Assembly (NCBI RefSeq): GCF_030272615.1
Contig: NC_081409.1
Coordinates: 24,927,906 to 24,990,405, forward strand
Source of the DNA: Cryptomeria japonica
Taxonomy: Eukaryota > Streptophyta > Pinopsida > Cupressales > Cupressaceae
DNA: 62,500 nucleotides
Direction: 5' to 3'
The position numbers and the translations under genes are program-made. Positions within the stretch are counted from its first letter, which is position 1. Each line of letters begins with the position of its first letter. Below, piece by piece: positions 21,880-33,790 of this stretch. The notes beneath the pieces are model-generated. The model was not told where the DNA came from. It ran no database searches and saw nothing but the letters and a program-made list of their open reading frames with translations.

Positions 21880-23288
21880 TTCTACAATAAATTTCAAATA
21901 TAGGGTTGAGAGAACCAAAAAAAAGTTATGCAAAGGTTTAAAATGAAAAGAAAAATTATATTCAAAATGCTACTCAAGATTACACCAAAAAGATAAGAAA
22001 AGTTAAACATATTATAAAAATCAACTTCACTAAACCTATAGAAAAATAATTGTCACCATCTATAAAATGCATTCAACCTTGAAAAAAGACTTTTGAGTTC
22101 AACCAATGAAAAAGAGCTATATAATTTCACTAAAAAGATCAAAGCTTCAAATCTAACAAAGTTGTGCAAATTAACACACAATTGTAGATTTTAGCACATA
22201 TATATCTAATCATTTATACTAATAACATTAAGTTTGTCAATACCAATAATAGACTAAATTGAATGATTATTTAGAAAAACTACAACATCAAATACACCCA
22301 CTATTTAAATAATAAAGGCATATCTTATTGACATTAAAAATCTTATGTTGATCTTCAAATGAAGACAAATATTGTGTAATGCAAAATTTCATAGTTAGTT
22401 GTAATATTTTACGTTGCAGATGTCAAGATAGATCATACATTTCAAAAATCACACTTAACAATTAATGAGGGATTTGCTTGATTGAAATCATAAACATTGG
22501 TTTAAATCTTATTGTATTTCTCCATATCAAATGACTTTTTTGGGAAAATCGTTATGTATTTTAAAATGCATGTGTATGACAAAAATAATATTATTGAAGT
22601 TGATTTTTTTAAATTTTTTTAAAATTTTAGATTAAAATAAATATATGCAATTGTAGAAAAGTTATTTTCTACAATATTTTATGCTAGGTTAAGTTGAGAT
22701 GTAAGAGTTTGAGGCTACTATCATGACCATGTCATTTTTATTTTTATTTTTATTGTATTTGAATTTTTTTTAGTTTTATGATATATAAATTTTGTTATTT
22801 AATGTGTTATAGTCAAAATGAATAGAGCAAACAAACATAGTAAAAAAATGGCAGTCTAATAAAAAATAATGTTTACATTGATTACTAAAGTGCAATAAAA
22901 TAGACAAAAATTAATTGATTACATCAATATCATTAATAAACTCCCACTATAATGATAGATAGTAAGGTGGCAATTAAAACATAAATAGACCTTCCCTTTA
23001 CATTGAATAGATATATTATTAAAACTTAAAATACCAAAATCAAATCTCCCCTAAAAATGATATTTACATTTTTTATTATACGAAAACATACAAAACAGTG
23101 TCACTACCAAATAAAACAATGAATAAAATAAAAAAATGTGTAATTATTTATGAACCCAATTACATATCTCAATTGGAATATTATTATTATTCAATACAAT
23201 AATAATAAATAAAATAATTTTAATTTTGTACTTGTAAGATTCATTTAGTACCAAAAACAGAAACCAATAACAATACAACATTACAAAT
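21880..23288. repeat. AT-rich dispersed repeat, copy 2, right part
   Basis: Continues the sequence cut at 16558 and matches copy 1 to the block CAATACAACATTACAAAT. The match to copy 1 ends at about 23288, 115 bp before the start codon of ligase gene 1, so it must form part of that gene's upstream region. Confidence 0.7.
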
Positions 23289-23403
23289 GTACCATGCCGC
23301 TAGTTTATTTATCTATTTATCCCAAATTCAACCAGATAAATTACACGAGTTTTATTCAAAACCCTCTCCCCTGCAACCCCACAAAAAATCAGCTAAATTC
23401 AGT

Positions 23404-26400
23404 ATGGCAACGCGTACAGTATCTGGATCTGCAGGTCTCGAGATCGATTCACGCAGCGGATACTGCAACAGCAATGGAATTTACTACAGCAAGCGAAAGA
23501 AAGTAACCTTTCCGCAGGACGAATATCTGGACCTCCCGACCTTCATCTCTTCACAGCCTCACACAAATCACATAGCTCTTGTTGACTCTGCCACAGGCAA
23601 CAAAATCTCCTATTCTGAACTATGGCACAGTGTGAGATCCTTAGCTGCAGGCTTATCACAAATTGGTGTCAAAAAAGGTGATACAATTTTCATCCTTTCA
23701 CCAAATTCAGTCCACTTTCCCATCATCTGCATGGCGATCATGTCAATTGGGGCAATTGTTACCACAACAAACCCTCTAAACACTGCAAAAGAAATAGCAA
23801 AGCAGGCAGCAGACTCCAACGCCATGCTAGCCTTCGTCACACCAGAACTAACCAGAAAGATGGATGACAGCAATCTGCCATTAGTTCTGATATCTGCCCA
23901 CCACTTTTTGTCTCTGTCAGATATCCATCAGGTAAAAAATCCCAAGAATGTGTCCATAAGGTTTTTATCAGAGCTTATGGCCTCAGACACCAACCAAATG
24001 CCTGCAGTAAAAGTCCATCAAGATGACACTGCCACTCTGCTTTACTCTTCTGGCACTACTGGGCCTAGTAAAGGTGTGATTAGTACCCACAGAAATCTCA
24101 TAGCCATGGTGTGCATGGCACTGACGCGTTTCCATTCTGTAAGGAAGGATACCTTTCTGTGTACTGTGCCCATGTTTCATATATATGGCCTTGCTCGAAT
24201 TGCATGTGGGTTTCTTGCCTTGGGGTCTACTATTGTTGTGTTGTCTAAATTTGGGTTGGGTGAGATGCTTGGGGCTATTGACAAGTATAAAGTGACCTTT
24301 TTGCCACTAGTGCCGGCAATTTTAGTGGCCCTGACAAAGTCAGAGATCCTCAACAAGTATGACTTGGGGTCTCTGCGTACTGTCCAGTGTGGAGGAGCCG
24401 CCCTCAGCAAGGAGATTATCGAAGAATTTATTTCCAGTTTTCCTAAAATTGTACTATTGCAGGTGGGTAGTATTGGTTGCAATTTTTAATTCATTCAGAT
24501 TCTATTTTTTTAGTTTTATCTAGACTTGTCAGCCCCTACTTTCACAGTCCAAGAGAGCCTGTTTCTAGGGTTTACATAGCCCATAACTATTATAAAATAC
24601 ATTAGTGGGTTTTAAGGCATCCATGATTACAGAGAAAGGTTTTAAATTACATCAGAATTGTTTAAATTGTAGAATCAAGTTTCTTATGAGACATGTCTAT
24701 TACATCATCCATCCTATGAATGACAGAATTGTTTAGATTCTAGAAACAATTTTTAGGTTTTCATGATTACAAGAAAATTTGAAATTGCATGATTCATCAT
24801 CAGATTTTATAAGTTTGTTTAGATTTTAAAATCAAATTTCTTGTAAGACATGTGTCACAGTATTTCAAATCCTTTCTAATATATAAATACATTTTATTTT
24901 TGTTATATCATCTTATTATAACAGTAATTCATGTACATGGTACTAGTGGGAATGGTTTAAACCACACACACTAAGCTTACACTTCTAAACTTAAAAGTGT
25001 TAAACAATTAAAATTGACTGACATTTTTTAGTCTTAATATGTTGCTTAATGTGTGGTCACGATAAGAATACACTTCTAGACTTTAAAGTGTTAAACACTT
25101 AGAATTGACTAGCATTCTCTAGATTTAATATATTGCTTAGTCTGTATGATTTAAAACTGACCATATTAGTGGGTTTTCAATTGCTACATCTTTTATTACC
25201 AGATTATGGTTAGAATTATTTGTATCGACATATTCGATCCCACTATAATGATCTCTCATCCAGACAAAAGATGTAATTGGATTGTGCAATAAAACTATAT
25301 AAAGAGATCTATTCTGCAATCCACCATGTCTTGGATGCTGGATCACTTAATGTGCTCAGAACTGTGGACGCAAATATATCTTAGTTCTTTCCATTTTTAT
25401 GATATAAATGCATATGCATCATCAACTTCTTCTCCACACTCAAGATAAGCAAAATGGCCACTTCAATTTAGTTTTGGGGTATCTGGCAATTGACATTGGA
25501 GCATAAGATTCTGTTGCTTGATTGTGTCTAATTACAGTGATAAGTACAACTATTTGAATCTTAATTCTAGAATGGGCTCTTCCGACACAGAAATCTTAGA
25601 CCTAAATATCACATTTGATCTTTGCGGAACAATTAATTCTTATTAGCAAAGTAATTGGCATTCGAATTCCATAGTCTCCTCTCCTATACCAGCCACCCAG
25701 GAAAGTTCAAACTGAAAACTTCTGTTTGGTTTTTAGGTGCATGTTTACATTTGCGAAAATGTACGCACAACGAGTCATGTTTAAATTCCCCAGTGGTACT
25801 GGTGAGTTCTATGTCACTAACCCAATTGTGTGCATTCATCTCTTCAAATAATATGATTCCAGTTCAATTTCAGCAGTCCCCTGTTCTGAGATAATATTTA
25901 CATTCTTTCCAGTAGATTCACATTTAAACTTACACATTTGAGTAGAAATTCCACGTTGGCACATTCTAATAGAAAATTTTGTTGTTCAAGTGTGGATTTG
26001 CATTGAATCCAATGTGGCCTGTTCAAAGAAAAAACTTTAGTGCTTTGTTGCGGATTCACATCTATAAAATGATTCAAGTCTAGAGTTTTCTGCTTCTTTA
26101 TACACTTTTCCTATCCCCGTTCTTATTTGGAGATGCACTTGAATCACTTTCACCGTGTTCTATCTAGACCAGTTTTTTGTTTTATTTATTAGAGATATCT
26201 GGCATCTATGTTCATTTTGGACCAATGATATTTTCTTCAACCTCACTGATCATACATAGCAACAGATGGTCATTACTCCACAGTGAGACGTTCTTGACAG
26301 TCAGCAGCCTGAATAAGAGGAACGGGTTGAAGGTGATTGGGGTATGAACTTATTGAACGGCTGTTGCTTTTTAGAAACTGCTTGATACTTCGATTTTGCT

Positions 26401-28628
26401 TGGCTTGGTCTGGTTTGTGTGACTCTAGCATGTGCCATGTAATTTTATTCTGTCCAATTTTAAGTATTTATCAATGAATAGCCTGTACATTATTTCTGGG
26501 AGATTGTATAGACCTATTTCACAAAACTTGGATTAACTTTATTTTTCACCATTTCTATCTTTACGAGAGGCAGGGCTCTCAAATGTTTTTATCAAATTTC
26601 TACTTTGTTTTGGTAGAGTTATGGGATGACAGAAACAGCAGGAACGGGAGTATCTGCAGACACCCTAGAGGAAAGCAGGCACTATGGATCGACCGGTATG
26701 GTGTCCCCAAATATTGAAGCGAAGATAGTGGATCCGGATTCTGGCATTTCTCTTCCTATAAACCAAAGAGGAGAGTTGTGGCTTCGTGGCCCAACAGTTA
26801 TGAAAGGTATGGAACTTTTAGGTGGTTAATTTTTGGCAACCAAATCATGAAACACATGCAGATTAAATCTCAGCTGGTTTCTATCAAAGGGTAAACAAAA
26901 ATCTTGAAAGTAAACTAAATGTGAGAAAAAAAAAACAGAGATTTAAAATTACAAATGAGATAAAATTACTGTATCTCCTGGAAAGGCTGCATTAGGCATT
27001 TGAAACCAGGTAATCTTCTTCAAGTCCAGCCATTGATCATGACTGGGGTGCATGCAGTTGCATTAATGCAGGTGAGCCTCTATTAGGTCTGTTTTAACTT
27101 GTATGTCTTAGGTGAATTGGTCAGCCATGAAGTTTCCTAAGCATTTAATCCAATTCAGAATTGAGAAGCAATGTTCATTCAGTGCAATGAAAGTTTTACC
27201 AGACAAAATTAGATCCTGGTGCAGCAGATGTCCCAAATTTAGGATTGAAAGACTCTAAAGTACAATATATTTTAAATATATGTAGAACATAGAAAAGCAT
27301 TAATAGAAGTTTAGATGCAAAGTTGTAAATTTTAACTCATTTTCTTGTAAATGAGCACAAGATAATTCAGGACGATTTGGTGGCCAAAGATGATCCAGTA
27401 ACAAAAGATGCAACACATTATCTTTGATAATATGACTCTCCTAGATATTGGTTAGGTTTTCCTTGGTAAGAGATTCTTTACCGTTTTGGGAGTTTTTCCT
27501 ACAAAAATTTGAATTCTCATGTGTCGATAGAATTTTTCATATCATCAATTACTGCCAAGCTAGCAAACAAGTTCTATGAAGTTTCTCAAACACTATGAGA
27601 ACTCCATAATTTGGATACTGTAATGTTTTGCAAATATCGAATATTGATAATTATCACTTGCTGTAATAGTCATAGGTTTCCACGAGACTTCGATAATATA
27701 ATCTATAACCTATGCTATCGAATGACAGGATATTTTAGCAATCCAGAAGCTACAAGTGCAGCTGTGGACAAAAATGGCTGGCTACGTACAGGAGATCTTT
27801 GTTATATTGACAGTGAAGGCTACGTCTTTGTAGTAGACAGGCTGAAAGAGCTGATAAAATATAAAGGTTATCAGGTATGAACATAACATTTGTTCAGTAT
27901 CTTACATGCATTGCAATTTTTCACCTAGCTTATTAAACAAATTTTCATTTTTTTCTAGACTTGTATGGTGATTTAGTTCTCCTCTGCATTATAGGTTGCT
28001 CCTGTCGAATTAGAAGCACTTCTAGTTTCTCATCCTGAAATTGCAGATGCCGCAGTGATACCGTAAGCTATGATGGACTTTGCAAGCTCGATTTTAGCTT
28101 GCAATTCCAACAATACCTCCCCCTTTGAAGAAGGATTTTTTTGTTGATATTTGAAACATTCCCTTCTAGGCTTATAAGTTGTATAAAGGAAGGATTTCAT
28201 GAGCACAATATATAATTTATGAGGATCATATGAGATGGATAATTGAAATTCTTATGCATGGCTGCAGGTTTCCAGACAAAGAAGCAGGCCAAGTTCCAAT
28301 GGCTTATGTAGTTAGAAAACAAGGCAGCACACTCTCAGAATTTAGTGTGATTGACTTTGTTGCCAAACAGGTCATTTTCTCTAAAAATATTGCACCCTTA
28401 TCACTATTAATTTACTTTTGATCATGCATTTGAATGTTTAGGCCTTATTTCAAATTCTACAAATGCTGTAAAATTCTAAAAGGTTATGTCTTTTTACAGG
28501 TTGCACCCTACAAGAGAGTTCGAAGAGTGGCGTTTGTGAGTGGGATTCCAAGATCTACAGCAGGAAAGCTATTGAGAAAGGATCTGATTAAACTCTCCAC
28601 ATCAAGGTTTAAAACTTCTAAGATATAA
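23404..28628 (+). CDS. OPCL1-like (4CL-like) peroxisomal acyl-CoA ligase, gene 1
   Basis: Six exons: 23404-24462, 26617-26806, 27729-27874, 27995-28062, 28268-28370 and 28500-28628. They give 564 residues; all introns are GT-AG and the frame is open throughout. The protein is an adenylate-forming ligase (ATP + acid to acyl-AMP, then CoA thioester). Motifs: [10 protein letters not shown] (AMP-binding P-loop), [30 protein letters not shown] (Asp for ribose), [14 protein letters not shown], and the catalytic Lys in [10 protein letters not shown]. The N-terminal SGYCNSN and YYSKR resemble peroxisomal OPC-8:0-CoA ligases of the jasmonate pathway. The C-terminus is SKI, a plausible variant PTS1. 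The start at 23404 matches that of gene 2; an in-frame ATG at 23287 would add 39 residues without family support. Exon 2 starts AGT, giving Ser where relatives have Gly (QGYGMTE). The substrate is not proven; other 4CL-like acids are possible. Confidence 0.88.
24463..26616 (+). other. Intron 1 of ligase gene 1
   Basis: Intron of 2.15 kb with GTGGGT donor and TTTGGTAG acceptor. It contains a motif near 25330 (TGCTGGATCACTTAATGTG) that aligns with intron 1 of gene 2 near 41317, so the introns are homologous. No coding sequence is seen inside. Confidence 0.75.
26807..27728 (+). other. Intron 2 of ligase gene 1
   Basis: GTATGG donor and ATGACAG acceptor, 922 bp, AT-rich; nothing else recognised. 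Confidence 0.75.
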
Positions 28629-28629
28629 G

Positions 28630-28931
28630 TGTAAGATTTGGTGGTAAAACCACCTAAGAATGTAGTGGAAATGAAAACAAAACTAAAAATAAATAAAATA
28701 CAATAAATATATTCTATTTTTCAAGAATGTAAAGTATATAAGAATGAGTGATTATAATGCGACTTATGAGTGAGTGTACATAGAATTTGTCATCTAGAGA
28801 CTCAAACACAATAAATATGGGATAATGCGCAAAAAGTCTCTAAGTAAATCTAACTAAGTGTGAAAAGGATCTAAGTGGAGAACTAGCTAGGAAATACACT
28901 AGTTAGGATATATACCTTATTCATATTAACA
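28630..28931 (-). repeat. Copia LTR (antisense), immediately after the stop of ligase gene 1
   Basis: On the minus strand it starts TGTTAATATGAATAAGG, preceded by a polypurine tract TTTGAGGGAGGG (28932-28943), and ends CACCAAATCTTACA. The + strand end, TGTAAGATTTGG, begins one base after the gene 1 TAA (28626-28628). AATAAA-type signals at about 28689-28704 lie inside the LTR in gene orientation, so the gene 1 transcript must run into it. The partner LTR was not found. Confidence 0.75.
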
Positions 28932-28989
28932 CCCTCCCTCAAATGCAACTTAGGAGGAAGGAAAGAGTAAAACACTCAAAGATCAGCCT

Positions 28990-29736
28990 CGATATTAAGG
29001 CCAAATGAGATACCCATATATAAAGATCCTCTTAGAATAGAAGAGAAGGAAAAAAACTGGTGGAAAAAAATTCCCCTTCATGAGAGAAAAGGGCAAGAAG
29101 TCCCATGTGTATCTAGAATAGTCATTAATGAAGGTGAGTAAGTAGTAGGCCTTTCTAAAAGACATAAAGGGAAAGGGACCCACCAAGTCACTGTAAAGCA
29201 ATTCAAATACTTTTGAAGCCCTCCAGACCTTTCATTTGTTGAACTTGCCCACAAGATGTTTTCCCAAGACACAACCTAAACAAATACCATAAAAAAAAAC
29301 TATAAAAGGAAGCATGTCACCATGTTCTCTAAACTAAGATATTGAGGGTATTGGTAATTGACATAGTTGAACCAATCATGCCATAGTTTTTTCAAAGAAT
29401 ACAAATGCTTGAGAAATGTTGTAGAGGGATCATTATGTACAACGTGAGAGAAGGAGAAAAACTGAGAGTGATTATCAACCTTTCTTTCTACACTAAGATC
29501 ATCATCTTCAAGATCCCTGATGGAAACAAAATTTGGAGTAAATTCAACCTTCTTTCCATTCTAGGAATGAGTGATTTGGTTGATAGAGAGAAAGTTGGCT
29601 GACAAGCTAGGTGTAATAATGCCAACATTGACTAAATCTTTCCCAATGACATCCATTTAATAGAATCATCCTAGATGAGAATATGAGGTACAGACCAAGG
29701 CTGTAACAAAGAAAAATGTTCTTTGTTAGAAGCAAT
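28990..29736 (-). pseudogene. Copia protease/integrase relic (antisense to gene 1)
   Basis: Minus-strand frames give, in order from 29736 leftwards: SANFLSINQITHS, KKVEFTPNFVSIRDLEDDD, KVDNHSQFFSFSHVV, KKLWHDWFNYVNYQYPQYLS (the LWH GAG-pre-integrase motif), SWENILWAS, then LYSDLVGPFPFMSFRKAYY and FINDYSRYTW from the integrase core. Reverse transcriptase and RNase H are missing between here and the LTR, an internal deletion. Stops and frame changes throughout. Confidence 0.8.
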
Positions 29737-30050
29737 TGTTGGAAACCCAAGTTAGGTTGTGTCGTCATTGATGTCAAACTTGTGTGTTAAGATGTTGTTA
29801 TGTTGCCTAGTATTGATGTTTTGTATACATAAGTTGGTTCTGAAAGGTTATAGTACGAGAAGTTTCAATATGTAGGAAAGAGTATTTAATGTTCCAATGA
29901 AAGACTACTTTGCATCCTTCCAGATTATGTAGATCATTATGTGCAGATTTGGATATAATGTTTATATACAAAAATAACAAAATCAAATGAAAAAGGATTA
30001 AAATGGATTGTAATTGAACTACGTGACAAGGTGACAAGCACAAAACACAT
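29737..30050 (+). repeat. Possible LTR fragment
   Basis: Starts TGTTGGAAACCC and carries GTCATTGATGTCAAAC, a block common near LTR starts in this window (compare 31530-31550). It cuts the Copia relic on its left. The right end is not defined. Confidence 0.3.
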
Positions 30051-30654
30051 ACATTATAATTTGAGAATGGATATTACAAATTGCAAATTATTTCACATTC
30101 TTTTATTTTTTTGCTTCAAACTACTCAAAAATTAATCTTTTTCTACAACTTCCTTCATATTCAATGTTGAATCCTATGTAAATCTAATAGGATTAGTATA
30201 GATTATGATAAGAATGGGTCTATATTTTCAAATTTAAAAAAAGAAACACTTAATAAGCATTGGAATTCTTGAAACATGAAAATATTATCCAAGATAATCA
30301 AATTTGATCTAAAAAACTTTAAATATTTCTCTTCTACATTGTCAAAAGAACAAAACGGTGGTGTAGAGGTGGTAGAATATGCAAAATGAGCTTGTGTGAC
30401 ATGTCAACAACATGAAAAATAATTTTTTGTTGGATGATGGACAAAACTAAACAAAAATAGAGAATGTGAGCTTGAATCATAGGTCAAAATCCCCTTTTTA
30501 ACATTTTGGGTGTAGCTTGTTTAGTGAGCGCCAAATTTAGTGCTAGCCAAATAACCTTTATTGAGATTTAACAACCTTTAATAAATTGGGAAATAAGACA
30601 TAGAGCTTGGATAAGGGATTTTACAACCTTTTATTGAGGGATATGTTTCAATAC
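30050..30654. other. AT-rich intergenic DNA
   Basis: No gene seen. The 30-bp segment at 30526-30557 (GTGAGCGCCAAATTTAGTGC onward) has an inverted relative at 33868-33899. Confidence 0.5.
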
Positions 30655-30905
30655 TCTAAACCATGTAATTAATACCCCTAACCCTATACTATTTACTCTG
30701 TAATCTATACCCTATACCTTATACCCTATACTTGATAGCCTCAACCATAAAACATAAACCATAAACCCTATACCAATACCCTATAACCTATAACCATATA
30801 TTATAAACCCTTGACCCTATACATTATACCTTAACCATAAAGGTAAACTCTATACCCTATGCCCTCAACGATATAAATAATGTACCCTTAACCTAAACCA
30901 TATAA
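30655..30905. repeat. Degenerate telomere-like array
   Basis: Dense variants of CCCTAAA: CCCTAACCCTATAC, ATAAACCCTATACC, CCCTATAACCTATAACC. No long run of perfect CCCTAAA units. It lies directly beside the purine tract. It could be an old interstitial telomeric repeat or an independent CCCTATA minisatellite. Confidence 0.6.
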
Positions 30906-31464
30906 ACCAGAGGGAGAGGTAATGACCTAGAGAGAGACTAGAAGGGGAGATAGAGAGGGAGAGAAGAAGACACGGATAGGTGATCAAGGGAGTGAGAGAC
31001 CTAGAAAGGGGAGGGATAGAAGAACACACACACACACACACACAGAGGATGGATGGAGATGTAGACATCGAGGGAGTGAGAGACCTAGAGAAGGAGGAGA
31101 GGTGGAGAGGGAATGAGATGGGGGTAAGGATGGATGAGGATATAGAGAGGAATAAAGTGAAGGAGAGACCCAACTTAGACATGAGAGAGAGAAAGAGATA
31201 GAGGTAATGATGGATGGAGAGATAGAGATGAATAGGGGAACAAAGAGAATGATAGACCTAGAGAGGGGAGAGAGAAGATAGAGGAGGAATAGAAGAACAG
31301 AGAGAGAGAGAAAGGAGAGGTGAAAATGGAAAGAGATGGGGGTAAATATGGAGGGGGAGAGAGGATGAGAGTGAGGGCATAGAGATGAATAGAGAGGAAT
31401 AGGGGATTAGAAGGACTTAGAGACCTAGAGAAGGGAGGGAGAAAAAAGAGGAGGTATAGGAGGT

Positions 31465-31502
<38 letters not shown>
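30906..31502. repeat. Purine-rich tract, left part
   Basis: Strand-asymmetric GA-rich sequence built from variants of GAGGGAGAGA and GACCTAGAGA, with a CA run at about 31023-31044 and (GA)n at 31469-31502. Reading frames in it are low-complexity products. Confidence 0.85.
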
Positions 31503-31504
<2 letters not shown>

Positions 31505-32870
31505 TTGCTGAGAGTTTTCTAGAATGATGTGTTGTCAAATTGATGTCAACATATTCTTCTGTGTATTCCAATTGCAGTCAAATTAAATGAGTTGGTTTTG
31601 TTAGTGTATTGAAATTGAGCTGATGTGGTTTAATGAAATTTGAGATAAGTATATTTAGTTGATTTATCATAATTCTCTGTGGTCCACATAATGTTCTTAC
31701 CGAGTTATGAGATCTAGTATTGAGATTGATATTTAGTTGTCCGTGTTATTCGGTATTCTGGTTTGTACTCCAGAATTGCTATATCTTTAGTTGCAAATGT
31801 ATGGGATGTGTTCAGGATGTTGATGTGTGTCCTCAGTTCGATTGGTACATGATTTGGAAGTCCACAAGTGAATCTTTCATGTTGACAGTCGGTTTTGATG
31901 TTGTTCTTGAGCTCGGGTGATGATATGGTGATGATTCTCATAATTTGAGGTATTGTGGTTGTTGTGGTGCAACTCGCATTGCTTGTGAATATTTCTAAAT
32001 AGTGTTCTATGAGTATTGGTGGTCTACATTGATAGTTGTGTGTGTTATTAAATATTTTCTTGGTCCAATGATGTTCTTCGTGTTATGAAACATTCTTGGT
32101 GATTGTAGCATGTTGTGAATGTTTGAGGCGTAATTGTTGGAAGTGTTGCATGTTTGCGATGTTAATTTGGGTCCATACTATGTCTTAGCTAACATTATTT
32201 TGGTCCGCATATATTGTTGTAGCTTGTGAGGTTATTATTTTGTGATTTGTATTAAGGGTTTATCCAACCTTGAAATATCTAGGTTGATGTCTTGTATAAA
32301 TAAATGTAATAATCATGTAAGATTGTGAGTCTGTAATCCTTGAGTAAGTGCATGATCGAATTGTATGTGCAAACAAGTGATTTTATCTTTCAAAAGTAAA
32401 GGAGAGAAGAGAAGTGTTGCAGAGAAGACTATGTGCTTAATCGAAACTGTACTCAGGCATATGCAGATGATATTTTTGCAATTCATGTAATTTGGATTGT
32501 TGTCTGAATGCTTTTGTAAGTCAGTGAGACTTCTTGTAAGGTAGTGAGCCTTCCCTTAAGGTTGTAGCCTTTCTGAGTTTCTTGTTTGAGCAAAGAGCTC
32601 TAGGTAGTGTTCCTGAATGCATGTGCATTTCCCATTGTAATATTTCATTTCCTCTTAGCGAGGTATTATCTCATTGTGGGTAGATTCCCACCATGGTTTT
32701 TCCTTTAACCAGGCTTTCCACATCAAAAATCTTGGTTTTATGTGTGATATTGATGTTGTGTTGTTTTATTTTTTAATTGTTAATTACCAGATCTAGTTTG
32801 TGGTATAAGTTGCAAAAGATATTTGTGCAAATTGATTCATCCCCCCTCATTTTGTTGTCGGTTGCCAACA
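31503..32870 (+). mobile_element. Solo LTR in the purine tract
   Basis: Begins TGTTGCTGAGAG and ends GTTGCCAACA. Near the end it has typical LTR blocks (CCATGGTTTTTCC, TTCCACATCAAAAATC, CATCCCCCCTC). The same purine-rich sequence lies on both sides, so it interrupts one tract. No exact target duplication is visible: AGAGA on the left versus AGGGT on the right, perhaps erased by GA-repeat expansion. It is related to 9840-10330. Confidence 0.65.
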
Positions 32871-33790
32871 AGGGTAAGGATGGAGGGGGAGGTAGAGAGG
32901 GAGAGACCCAAAGAGGTGAGGAAGGGAAAGAGGTGGAAGTAAGGATGGTGTGGGAGATAGAGAGGGAGAGATCTAGAGAGGCAAGAGAGGTGAGAGAGGG
33001 AAGAGATGGGGGTAAGGATGGAGGGAAAGATAGAGAGGACTGGGGGAATAAATGGAATGGAAGAACTATAGAGGGGAGAGAGAAAGAAGAGGAGGGATAG
33101 AAGAACACACACACACACATAGAGAGAGAGAGAGAGGTGAGGGGGTAGAGACAAGAAGAGATCTAGTTCATAAAGGGAGATGGATAAGGGGGGATGGAGA
33201 CAAAGGTAGACAAGGAGGGAGATAACTAGAGAGGAGATAGAGAGAGAGTTGAGATACCTAGAGGGGGAGAGAGAGGTGAGATACCTAGATGATGATTGAG
33301 AGAGGGGATCGAGAGAAAAATTGAGAGATAAAAGAAGAAAGAGAAAGAGAGGGCTAAGGAGAGAGGGAGAGAGAGAGGTAGGCATGGAGTGATTAAGAGA
33401 CCTAGAGAGGGGAGAGGTAGAGAAGTGAGGGAGGGAGAGTTCACAAAGTGATAAAAGAGGGGTAAGGAGGTAGGGAGAGAAGTGGAGAGGGAGGGAAATA
33501 CATAGAGGGAGGAGAGATATAGAGGTGAGATACCTAGTGCTTGGGGAGAGAGAGGTGAAAATAATTAGAGGTAGAGATAGAGCTGAGATAGATATAGGGA
33601 GAGAGAGAGATATAGGTAATGAGACAATGAGGGATAAATAGTGAGGTAAAGAGGGAGGGTGAGACCTATCGATGGGGAGAGAGAGGGTGGGAGAGATAAG
33701 AAGTGATCAAGAGAATGTAGAGAAACAATGATGGAGGAAGAGAGAAGAGGGAGGGAACACTACGTAGATAGGATAAGAGAGAGATTGAGT
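32871..33790. repeat. Purine-rich tract, right part
   Basis: Continues the GAGGGAGAGA / GACCTAGAGA pattern after the solo LTR with a short CA run near 33106-33118. No coding potential beyond low-complexity frames. Confidence 0.85.

Noticed and set aside
23287-23403. In-frame upstream ATG adding 39 residues to ligase gene 1
   Set aside because: It starts at the border of the dispersed repeat, has no counterpart in gene 2 and is not like the family N-terminus.
24787-24802. CTGATGATGAATCAT on the minus strand in gene 1 intron 1
   Set aside because: Only the first half of the hammerhead-like motif; the second stem arm and core are missing, so chance is likely.
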